Shown in pieces: positions 49,706 through 64,000 of a stretch of 64,000 bases of DNA (positions within the stretch are counted from its first letter, which is position 1; each line of letters begins with the position of its first letter). Under the pieces are notes generated by a model. It made no database searches, was not told the DNA's origin, and worked only from the letters and a program-made list of their open reading frames with translations. Source of the stretch: Luscinia megarhynchos (taxonomy: Eukaryota > Chordata > Aves > Passeriformes > Turdidae); NCBI GenBank assembly GCA_034336665.1, contig CM067570.1, forward strand, positions 12,941,502 through 13,005,501, given 5' to 3'. The translations under genes and the position numbers were made by a program.

Positions 49706-52700
49706 GCATGAAGGAGGTGAATAATAAACAAGAATGTGCAGTTTCTCACAAGTTCACATCTTACACAACATCAAATTGGATGTTGTTAGATGCTGTAGAG
49801 GTCAAATGTAAAGGAAAATCCAGTAAGGCGTACATGAATTCATAAGCCACAGATGGCTGGAAGCTGGCAAAGTGTTCAGTGGGATGTTCTTGAACTTATT
49901 TCATCAGCATTTTCACTGTGGCACTGTCAGAGTAAGGAAATTGAAGGAGAGGCACTCTTGATCTGAAGCAAATCTGGAGGGAGGTGATAAACTTAGGACT
50001 AGGAAGTCCAAGTCCCTCACTGTTTCTAAAACATTGTTTTCATTGTATGCAGCTCTCTGTACCTCTGTTGTTCAAAAAACAAAATATATTACATCATAGC
50101 TGTGCTAATCTCAAAATACATTTGAATCTCAGTGTGAATTTTGCTAAGTACTAATACGTTCTGCACTGCGTTTTCTTTTCCTTTGTATCAATGGAAGTAG
50201 TGGGTGTGTGGGTCTGCCAGTGTGTGGGCCAACAATGGAAGGCATAGCCTGGGGAAAATTCAGTCAGCCTCTCATTTAAAAATAAATGAAATGGGTAGGA
50301 AAACAAATATGCAGATGCTGGGAATTTGGCCACAGAGATGAGAAGCTCTGGGATTTCCCATTCAGCAATTGGCTCAAATGCCAGATTTTGTGACTAGAAA
50401 TACTAGCTCTAGTCCTGAAGCTGAGTTGGTTGTTTGCTGTGCTTGGCATCCTGTTCAGAGAATAGATGCAGGAATGTGGACTCAAGAGATACTGCAGCTC
50501 AGGAGTTACCATGGTTATTAGGAAAATGTGCCAGAAAATCATTAAACCTCAGTCCAGAAACGCAGTGGATTTCCAGTTCTCCATCATACAGCACAGATGC
50601 TCCCTTTGGGCTGAGCAAGGCTGGCTGCTCTTACCACAGATGGACTCCTTGGAATACAGCAGCAGGGGCTGCAGTATTTCCTGGAGCCTGAAGGCATGGC
50701 TTGAATAATCTCATGCACTTCTTGCATTCAGTGGGACAGGCTGCTTTGCAGTGCTAGTCTCAGATAATTACATTTGCAGGAGTTCTTGCACTCTGTGTGT
50801 GCACAAACAGGTGAGATCTGGTGTGGTTTCCCCTACCAGCTCCTCCAAAGTCTCTAAGGAAAGGTGCTTAGGAGGCATTGCCATTGGGATAACTTGTGCT
50901 GAAGAGCTGTGGTGAGCAGAAAAGTCTCTTTTTCCTTTGAATTAGCACCTCATATGGAAATAGTCTCTTTTGCCCCCCAAGGTGGTGCTGGACAAATGTT
51001 TGCATTCACCAGGCTTTTGAGGCACACCCATAATGACATTGGTTCCATTCATGTTTTTAACTCCTCAGCTCCATCACAAAGATGAGGTATTTTTGTTGCC
51101 TGATGACAGAGAAAACTCTGTTAACGAGTCTGAAATGTTATGATTCTGTTGATCCTGCCAGAACTGAAATACCTTGAAGTGATAGACATTTTGGTGGCAG
51201 TTTCCCTGGACAGAAGTGGGGCTGAGGCAGATGGAGAAGTGTTATACACCCATTGTTTTATTGTCATAAATTCTATACATGATTTGCACTTCAGTACATT
51301 AGACTGGGTTGTCTTCAGATTAAAAGCCTTTCATGTGTTAAGTCTGTCATTATCCATAAAGAAACTTTAAGGATAGCCAGATCCTGCCTTTCTTTAGGCT
51401 CAGGTTCACAAGTTTGCATAGATAATGCATGTGTTGCTCTCCTGTCTGCAGCTGCTGAGGTACTTTAATCTGATTGCTGCAGCTCATGTTGATTTTGCGC
51501 TGATGAAGCTCTGACTGGGTTGTCCTATTTTTACTTGGCTGGCACCTTGCCCTTGCTGTAGCAAATACCGACAGTACTTTTCAAGGACAACACCAGGGAC
51601 TTCAGTTCCCTTAAGTGACCTGGGGGAGAGGGGGAGGAAAAAACTTTTTCGTTGAATTCACCTTGGCAGCTGGACTGATGGCACATCTTGCAGGACATCC
51701 TGGGAATTCCAGTGATGTGCCACGAGGAACACAAACCTGACTTCAGAAATTTTCTTCTGAATCCTGGCAGTGTCCCATCTCTGTAGCATCAGTGAGCAGA
51801 CACAGGCACACACTGATGTTACCATCTTTATTAAACCAAGGCTCACCTGCATGTTCCAATTCTCCCAGCAGATCCAAATGGAGAGAGGGTCACGTGGTAT
51901 CCATAATAATCACTGCAATGAGATTAGCATTTACAGTTTTAACTTCATTAAGGAGGAATATATGGAGTTGATTCATAAATTGGCTTCCCTCAGCTGCTTC
52001 AGTTGTGGCACACAAATAGTGTCCTTAGTCCCTATTCTTTTATCCCTACCCATGTTTTATCTGGGAACATTCTTCATAGTATTTTCTAAATAAATTAGCT
52101 TAAAGTGTTCTTTTTTCCTTGCTAAATAGAGCTGAACTTTTAAAACCTGCTTTATGCCTATTTCCTTTGTAGATTCTATTATATTTTATTATCAATTTTT
52201 ACTTGTAAGAAAGAATATATTTTTTTACCTTTTCTTCCTTTACTTTTAGTGTTGAGTTTAACATCGCTTCGTGTGTTGTACTGTCAAAATGGGCCTTTGG
52301 GAAATTAATTACTATTGCAGGTGAAGGGTGTTAGGATAAATCCGATAAAAGCATAGTGGTATTTTTATATTTCTTAACTCTCCTCTTAGATTTAATGTAT
52401 GCCCTGCAGCAGAAGCCAAACTTTATATCATCCTTTCACCCCCCAGCTTGGCCATGCAAGTAAAAAAATACTCTGCCTAATTATGTCCAGTGAATTTTAA
52501 TTTTTTTTTTTAGAGCTCGAGGCTGGTCTTAAAAAAATCAAACATTTAGTATTACATTTAACCCCACATAAATATCTGCAGTGCATAAATAAATATTGCA
52601 GAAAGAATAACTAAACAAAAAACCCCAACCCCCAATTTGGCATCCATCCTTTTAACTCTCTGTAGTTTTTCTATCTTCATTATTTAGTGCCTTCTCTGCA

Positions 52701-55700
52701 GAAAGGACAATTATTTTATAGTGCATATTACTTTCTCTTTGCAGGAAATCCTCTTATGTTTTCTCTCCTTGCTTTTGTAGCAATGATTGGGATGTTTTTA
52801 CATCACATTCCTTAATCTGAGTGGTGATCAAAGCTGGAATGAGCTGAAGACATAAGAGGGGATGTCATGTCCTTTTTCAAAATGTTTCTGATTTTGCATA
52901 AATCCCAAGTTTGCTTTGAGAATTGCCCAACTATATCTCCATCCTCAGCCAAAACAGAGCACTTGGACTGCACACCTTCAGATGCTGGAATACCCAGTCT
53001 AGATTTTTTCCTTTAAATACTGCAGGAGGAACTTGCCTGGCCAGTTATAGGAGTCTGATGGTCCAGATAAGTAGTTCTTCTGAGGTTTTGTTTCACCTTA
53101 AAAAGGTGACTTCAGTCCTGTGAGTGAAAATTTTCTCCTTATCTTTTGTCTCTTTTCCTGTTTTAGGATTCAGTGGAGAAATAGCTCAGGGCTACTGAAA
53201 TTTCATATCCTCTCATAGTTTATATATTAATTAACGAAAATGGGAAGAAGTTTTCAAAAAATTTCCCTTTCTCATGCTTGGTACTTTGTAAAACACTTCG
53301 CTTTGTGCTTGTTCAGCAAAAATTAGGATATTGTTAGAAGCCTGTCTTTCTTTGTCACCATATTGCCCTTAGAGAAATTCTATTTTTTTTCTACTTCCTC
53401 TGTACTAAACCCAAAGCAGAGCACTGAAATGGGGTTTGGAAATCGAAAATGGATGCAGAAATTGAATGGGAAAGATATCTTGAATACAAACTATGTTACG
53501 TTGTGGGGAATGAAAAAGGGAAAAATGTGTCTTAATGACTTAATGCCTTGTAAAGATCACTATGAAGTGAAGAAAATGGTATTAGAAATTGAGGACGACA
53601 TGATGTTCTGTGAGAGTTGAACAGTCTCTTGGGTCCTTCCCTAAAGTATGCACCTATATCACAAATTAGACATGCTAGCTAATGTAACTAAATTACTGAA
53701 AATACACCCTTGTGGTGTAATTTTGAAGCGTGATCTTGGAATCCTCTCAGTACCACACGCATTTTAAGATGGAAGGATAGGATGCAGAAAAGCAGAGCTT
53801 TAAAAAATTCAAACCAACAGGCATCCAAAGCCTGGCTGTTGGAATTAAAATTCCTGTAATTCTGAGGAGCATCCCCTCATCTCCTCATATCTATTCTAGT
53901 GTTTAAAGCAGCTGAATAATGCAGGTAATGGCAGAGCTTCTCTCCAATAGCTTAAGGGCTGATTGACAATGAAGTATAATAAAACCATGTAGCACAGTTT
54001 CCTGCTCTTGGACTGGGGTGTGATCATCACTCTGTCAGATGCTCTTGCTTTGTGATAGACAGCAAAAAAATATTTATACAAAGCAAATTCCCAGAAAAAA
54101 TATATGCAGTCACTGTGGAAAATGCTATCTCTGAGGAGGGGGCAGTTTTCTAGACTTTGTGTTTCTTTAGTGAGAATGAAAAGGAATGCTCAGATTATTT
54201 GGATAATGTCATAAATTCGTCCTGCTTTCCCTTCTTTAACTGTGTTTTCCCTGTCCTTTTTTCATGCATGCAATACCAGCTGCAGAAAATGACAAACCAG
54301 TACCATGAAGTGTTCACTAGTCTGTATAAGTGCTGTGTTTCAGAGCAAAATAAAGACAGATGCCTCAGATTCATCAGTATCATTCAGTAAATCCTGTGGA
54401 GGATGGGTTAAAAATTGGTTTGAGCAGGGTGAATGCCTTCCTATAACTGCAGTGACTTCTACATGTGGAAAGGTGCTGAAATTAGAGATAGCTTTGTCCT
54501 CATGAGTGTAGGGACTTCTCACTAGGGTGGGAGAAGGAATTTGTCCTGAATGAGACCCCTGTAGAGAAAGAATGCAGTTTGAAAATAGGTAAGGGGCTAA
54601 TTTATTAGCTCTTGAAATCCCACTTGAGTGTGGAATTGAGTTTGGGGTGAACCTGAATAGAGTTCACTCCCATTGTTGCTCTTTTAAAGTAAAAATTCAT
54701 GGGATGTGCAATGCCATGGTAAATTAAAGGCCAGATATGGGGATGAAAGTAGAATATAATATCATATCTTTCTTTCTTTGTTTGATTTTTGCAGATGGCT
54801 TTTCTGCTTTTGCTTTGTAAAATTATGAATTCTAAATGGAACAGCTGTCTGTACAGGATGGTTTATTTGTTTTCCTTTTTTCTTTCTCAAATTTATTTAT
54901 ATAAAATCCTTTCTGCTGACGCTAAGCCAAACTGTCAGCACATTTACCTATATTAAAAATGTAGGTGTTCTAACAACAAAGCAATCAAATCTTAAAAGAA
55001 TGCCTTTTATCTAAGGCACAGACAACAGGCTTTTCCTTCACCAGTGCCAGTCCCAGCACAACCTCCTCCACAGTTCTGTGCTACTCACATGCCTGAGGGC
55101 TGCTGGCAACAGTGTTCAGATCTTTTAAATGTTGGTCTCAGTGCAGGGTCTGAGAACCACAGTGACCAACAGTGGAAATGATAATATATTTTAGAAATCC
55201 TTTCATCAAGTTTTGCAAACCTTGCAAAGAAGAAATCCTACCTTTGCTATAAACTATTGGGATTTTTTTGTATTGTCTTTGTTTGTTTTTACATCAATTC
55301 AGCAGGATAGACTGGATGATTTCCATCATGGAAAAGAGGAGTTGTCTGTTTACTTCATTCTTGCTCTCTTTGTAGTCCATGAGTTCTCATAACATAATAA
55401 AGTTAGGAAAGAAAACATAGATGATGTAAAAATAATAATAAAAATAGAATGCCACAAGAGTTTTTAGTAAGATGCTGGTCAGTTTTCTAAAGTTGCAAGA
55501 GGAAAGAGAATTTGGAATGTGTGGTGATTAGGAGTAAATGTCTGCTGAGGAAAACCAGAGGTCTGAAGAGTGTTAATTCTTTGGCAGCCCATTGCAATAT
55601 TGCTTTTAAACACTTTTTCTCTCTTCCTCTGGTTCTGGTAGCTCATTTTCCTTCCTTTAGGTAAGGACACCTAGCCCACTATTTTACCACAAAAGAACAT

Positions 55701-55794
55701 CCAGGGGAAAATAGGAGTGGGATGTGCTTTTGCAGTATTTTTTCTGATGCTCTCAGATCTTCATTAGTTTTCCCCTTGGTAAACCTCTGAAGTT

Positions 55795-55925
55795 GTTATA
55801 CATTGTCTATCTGGTGGCACTGCTAAATTCTCTTTGAAATGATTGTCTAGTCTCCCCTTGAAACCATTTCTTGTATCAAAAATAACCTTTGGCAAGGAAT
55901 TTCCCAGATTTACGGCTCAGCACAA
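55795..55925 (-). mobile_element. Old antisense LINE fragment (CR1/L3-like)
   Basis: The words tgtctagtctccccttgaaa (with ccatttcttgt after it) and tggcaaggaatttcccagat match the antisense of the CR1/L3-like LINE segment that in sense reads roughly ...tggaactccttgcca... and ...ggttcaa-gggga-actaga.... The fragment is about 130 bp and is clearly older than the young CR1 copies on the + strand. Confidence 0.55.
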
Positions 55926-58439
55926 CAGGGCTGAAATCAATGCTGTTGCAATTGGCCTCAATCTCTTGAGTTTAGTGAAAAGACACAATTTTACTAAAGC
56001 AAAATATAGTCTGTTACAGCAACACCATGAGTTTCATCAAACATATATGCCCACTATATGAAGTCACGTCTTTTAATATTATTTTTTAAAAATTATAAAT
56101 GAAATATCTGCTGGCTGTAAATAGGAAAACATGCTGAAAAGCAAAACAAATTTGATACACTATTTTAGACAATGCTTTATTGATAGATAATCTTCCAAAA
56201 TTTCATGTGTTTTTTTGTTACAGCATTATTGAGTTTTAGGGACTTAAAAATTGCCCGTCTGGAAATTACGTGTATTTACAGTCTGGATATTTCGGGGGTG
56301 TGCTCTTTTTTTCTTTCTCTCTGTGATGAATAGAAAGAAGAATGGAGTGGAAGTGGTGGATGTATTGTGCTGACTATAAGAAAATCTCAGAGGTGCTTAT
56401 TGAAAGTACACTGGGTTTATTTCCAGTCAAGTGTAACATCAAATGTGTAGAGCTCCCTCAGCCTTCCCACTCAAGTAATTTTGCCATTGTTATTTCTTCA
56501 TCATTCCCAACAAAGGCCCAAATTTCTCCCCCCTAGTGTCTGTGCAGTTTGTCCTTTGATTTCAAAGGAAGCACACATATGGTTTTGTAGGTGAATGTTT
56601 CATCCAAGGACAGTAAAGGCTTTGGTGCAGGCTCTGAATATTGCTCACTTAGATGGGTAAGATGGGCATTTTCCAGCTTGGCTGAATGAGGGAAAATTTT
56701 ATTTGCTTCACTTATTTTTATTTTTTTAATAATAATTTTTCACCATGATATATATTAAATGAATAAATGGGGAAGATCAGAGTCCCTGGTCTGTCACAAA
56801 CTTTCTTAGGCAAATTCATAAATTTTCAAGTGTCTCATTTATGTTACATGCAAAAATTGCATTGAGCTGTTTGTTCATTTCAATTAAAAATAGATCAGGG
56901 GCTGCCTGATGCAAATTTTTGTCAATGAAATGTTTTGTGATACCACTGCATTTTTTGCTGAAAATGTTTTCTTCTGTTGGAATGCAAATATTAATTTATA
57001 TTTTAAATTATGTGTGTTTAAGTCCTTTAACATGAGGATCTAGGACAGTTCACAAATGGAACAATCTGTGACTTATCCATGCCTTGATTAATTTTAATTA
57101 CAGCTATTTCTTAATTTTGAGCTCTCTCACAATTAGGAAAAATTTTGTTTCTAATGAAGACACAACTGCTCAGCTAGAATGGGATTATGGTAATCATTAG
57201 AGTTGCAAAGAAATTTGTTTCATAAGCTCTTAGAAGAGTTATCTGACCAAAAACAAGATAAATGCAGTTGGTGCTAATTAAAGCAAATAGACGAAGGAAT
57301 AAAAAAAGATTTAATTCCGAATTTATGAATATCATTAAAAGCTGACATGGTTAGTTTGACTTGCATTTTGCGCATTGTTGGGAGAAGAAAAAGTGTTTGC
57401 ATTCACAAGACAAGTAGAAATAAGAAGTGACCTTCAACTTTGTTAATTCTTTAAAAGGAAACTGTTTTAAGGGAATACATGTGGCTAAGCCTCTAATGCA
57501 GGCCTTTGGCAAACCACAAATGGCTAGTAATTAGCTCTACTGCATTAGGTTAATTAATAAAAGGTAGTTTAAAGTAGGCAAAAAGCATATTTGTCCATTA
57601 CAGTGATGATGTAAGTTATGATAATAACACAGCACTGTTCCTTTTATCTCTGCAAAGAGCTCTATTAACATCATATGTTTCTTCTCACCAGCCTCCCTGT
57701 GATGTGAATAGAGCTGCTGCTCTACGTGTGACATAAAGGAATGTTTATCACTAAACAGCAAGTGGAATTAAAGGCAGTGTGCTGAGGGCAAGGGCAGGCA
57801 CCACCTAAGTACAAACAGAGTAAATGTGCTCCCCAGGCGAAATCCACTGTGTCACCAGTGAGCTGTTGCACCCCTGTGCTTTGCCTCTGGGATGGAGCTG
57901 CTGCTCCAGGAGGCTGGCAGGGTCCTGCAGGGCACAGCAGGGTGCAGGGCTCACCACACAGCCCTGTCTGCTCCTGTTTCCTTCAGCAGCGACCTGAAGC
58001 TTTCAAATCTCATTTCAGTATTGCCAGGAGTAGGTCTGATGGCAGAAGGGCTGCCTGGGCTCTCACTGCACCACCAGGCTGGTGAACTGATAGGTAATTG
58101 CCCAGCATACAGTAAAAGCCAAAATCTCATCCCTTTCAGAATTCCTGCCTTATTAAGTATAGGGCAAACCCAGAGGTTTTGGACATTCTCCTACAGCAGT
58201 GGAAATAGCTTCCTGGAGAGCTCAAAAACTAGGAATGTAATTCTCATACTCTACCCTCATTTGATCTTAATAATTAATAGAAGACATGACAATGATTTTT
58301 ATAAGACTAATATATCTTAAAAATGTTTCAAAAAATATTACAGATAGTTATAAATATCATGCTTTCTTCTTGAATTCCTTATTTCCCTAGTATTTGAATA
58401 ATAAATAATTAGTGCAGTAATTGAGCAAGCATTAATAAA

Positions 58440-58515
58440 ATAAATTAATTATTTCATGTTAATATCTTTATATTATATTATAATATAAATATATAATTTA
58501 TATTATTACCTTTAT
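58440..58515. repeat. AT-rich region with palindromic TATATTATA words
   Basis: Nearly pure A/T over 75 bp, with ttatattatattataatata and tatataatttatattatta, which can fold on themselves. A similar composition continues on the left to about 58390. Confidence 0.8.
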
Positions 58516-59908
58516 AATTTTATGTATAATGGTATAAACAGTGATCAAGTGAACCTGTTCTCTGGAATGAATCTTAGACTCACTGATAGAGATGAATAGA
58601 TGTAAGTCTGTATGAATGAGCATGGAGCATATTGAGGACAAGAGGTTGTTCTGAACAGCCTCTGGGCACATGAACAGGTTCCTTTGTTTTCTCAAGGTCT
58701 GGCAGCTCCAAACAGCCTTGGACTCAAGTAAATTGACAAAAACTTGGCTGATGAGGCTCTGAGGGCTGGTGAACATGGCTGCTAGTGACATACAGATTTT
58801 CTGCTTGCATGCATGGAATGGGTGTTAATTGTAAGTAATCTAGAAGAAACAGATTGAAAGCCACTGCTAAGGGCAGTAGACATACTTATATGCAAAAAAA
58901 ATTTCATAAAGTTGAGAAGAACTGCAATAAAACCACATCTTCAGCTAGAAAAAATCAAGGCTAGCATCAGTGATTTCACACTAATACCCTGGAAAGATCT
59001 GGGCATTGAAAGAATTTTGGAGCTCAAATTACAGCAAAGCAAATCCTAATAGAGTTCTGTAGTGTAAAGGATAAATTGATTGCCTGTTTCCTCTCCACCC
59101 ACCCATCACAATTGAATCAGCAGTATAAACAAGTTACTTATTTTTCAAAAGTCACACATACTGTGTAAAAGAGATTAATATAAAGTAAGAGTGGAACAAA
59201 AATAAAATGAAAAAAAAGGCAAATAAGAGAACAATCTGTTTCCATTTAAGCTGGTGTAACTCCATTGCACTGACTGCATTTATACCAGGGGACTTCAGAT
59301 CAGCATTCGCTTCTTGTCCTGGAGATTGAATTTATCTCCCACAGCTTTTATTTCTGTTCATTTCCTGAGCTGCATGCTGTTGTGCCTCTTTCTTCTTTTA
59401 ATAATTTGTTTCACAATAATACTTCAGAGGCACACCAACTAAAATGAGGGAAACAAGAGAGTACAGAACTCATAATTGAAGCATATTTTTCCTCTCACTT
59501 CAAAGATTTGCATGCTGTTAGTGTTAGCACAAATGTAACTCAGCCTAATTTTGATAACAGTGGTGCCTGTTTAGTCTGAGAACAGGGGACTCTCCTTTGG
59601 AACAAGATTTCAATAGCATTTTCACCTGCTACTTGTCTTGCTCTGTGGTCAGAAAGTTCATGACATTTTAATTGCTAACAAGTGGAATGTTTTTATTTAG
59701 AGTGATCTTTATATATCTTCTGGATCGCTTAAATGTTGTTTTCTTCAGTGCTTGGACGTGAATCACAAAGAAATAATTATTACACACCGATTCAACACTA
59801 GGAAATTCTTGCCATAATGAGGAGTTGAGACAGTTCTGTTGGGTTTGATTTCTTTTTCTCCCAGCACATTATTTTTGCAGAAATATTTATAATTAATTAC
59901 ATTTTTAA

Positions 59909-64000
<4,092 letters not shown>

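Noticed and set aside
57892..58320. 142-codon + strand open frame
   Set aside because: Its second half is AT-rich intron, it has no recognisable motif, and the open stretch follows from the GC-richer block.

Overview
The window is a stretch of vertebrate nuclear DNA, most likely from a bird. It is AT-rich, almost entirely intronic, and has no operon-like gene packing. The bird call rests on three young, 5'-truncated CR1-type LINE 3' ends with the terminal attctgtgattctatga-like repeat, on an LTR that I recognise as a common avian endogenous-retrovirus family, and on the lack of any recognisable mammalian Alu, B1 or L1 sequence. A passerine is possible, but the sequence does not prove it.

One gene explains all the coding sequence I can support. 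It is a contactin-associated protein-like (Caspr/neurexin IV family) gene on the + strand, best matched to CNTNAP5. Eight internal exons are visible: 16174-16321, 23194-23397, 25328-25512, 29035-29178, 39243-39507, 41810-41959, 43342-43513 and 59926-60032. Their lengths are 148, 204, 185, 144, 265, 150, 172 and 107 nt. All phases join, giving one open frame of about 458 codons with no stop. By comparison with the family's exon pattern they are probably exons 4 to 11. They encode the end of the F5/8 C (discoidin) domain, all of laminin-G 1, all of laminin-G 2, and the first EGF-like repeat. The signal peptide and start of the discoidin domain lie upstream of the window. The fibrinogen-like region, laminin-G 3 and 4, EGF 2, the membrane helix and the short cytoplasmic tail lie downstream.

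Layout: 1-16173 is the end of a long upstream intron (an old antisense LINE remnant, a 40-bp tandem duplication and a minus-strand solo LTR). 16174-29178 holds the discoidin-end exon and the three laminin-G 1 exons. 29179-39242 is a 10-kb intron with a GT-rich, G-tract block. 39243-43513 holds the three laminin-G 2 exons, close together, with a CR1 copy inserted about 110 bp after one of them. 43514-59925 is a 16.4-kb intron with a second cluster of CR1-derived sequence, A-rich tracts, a small GC-rich block and AT-rich sequence. 59926-60032 is the EGF exon, and the rest is the next intron.

The product should be a single-pass neuronal surface protein of the Caspr family, whose members act in cell adhesion and in organising axonal and synaptic contacts. 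I see no novel gene system. The points most worth a second look are about splicing and transposable elements: a weak donor after the fifth exon, a 23-T acceptor tract, a poison cryptic acceptor before the seventh exon, and an open frame running from the sixth exon through a CR1 element.
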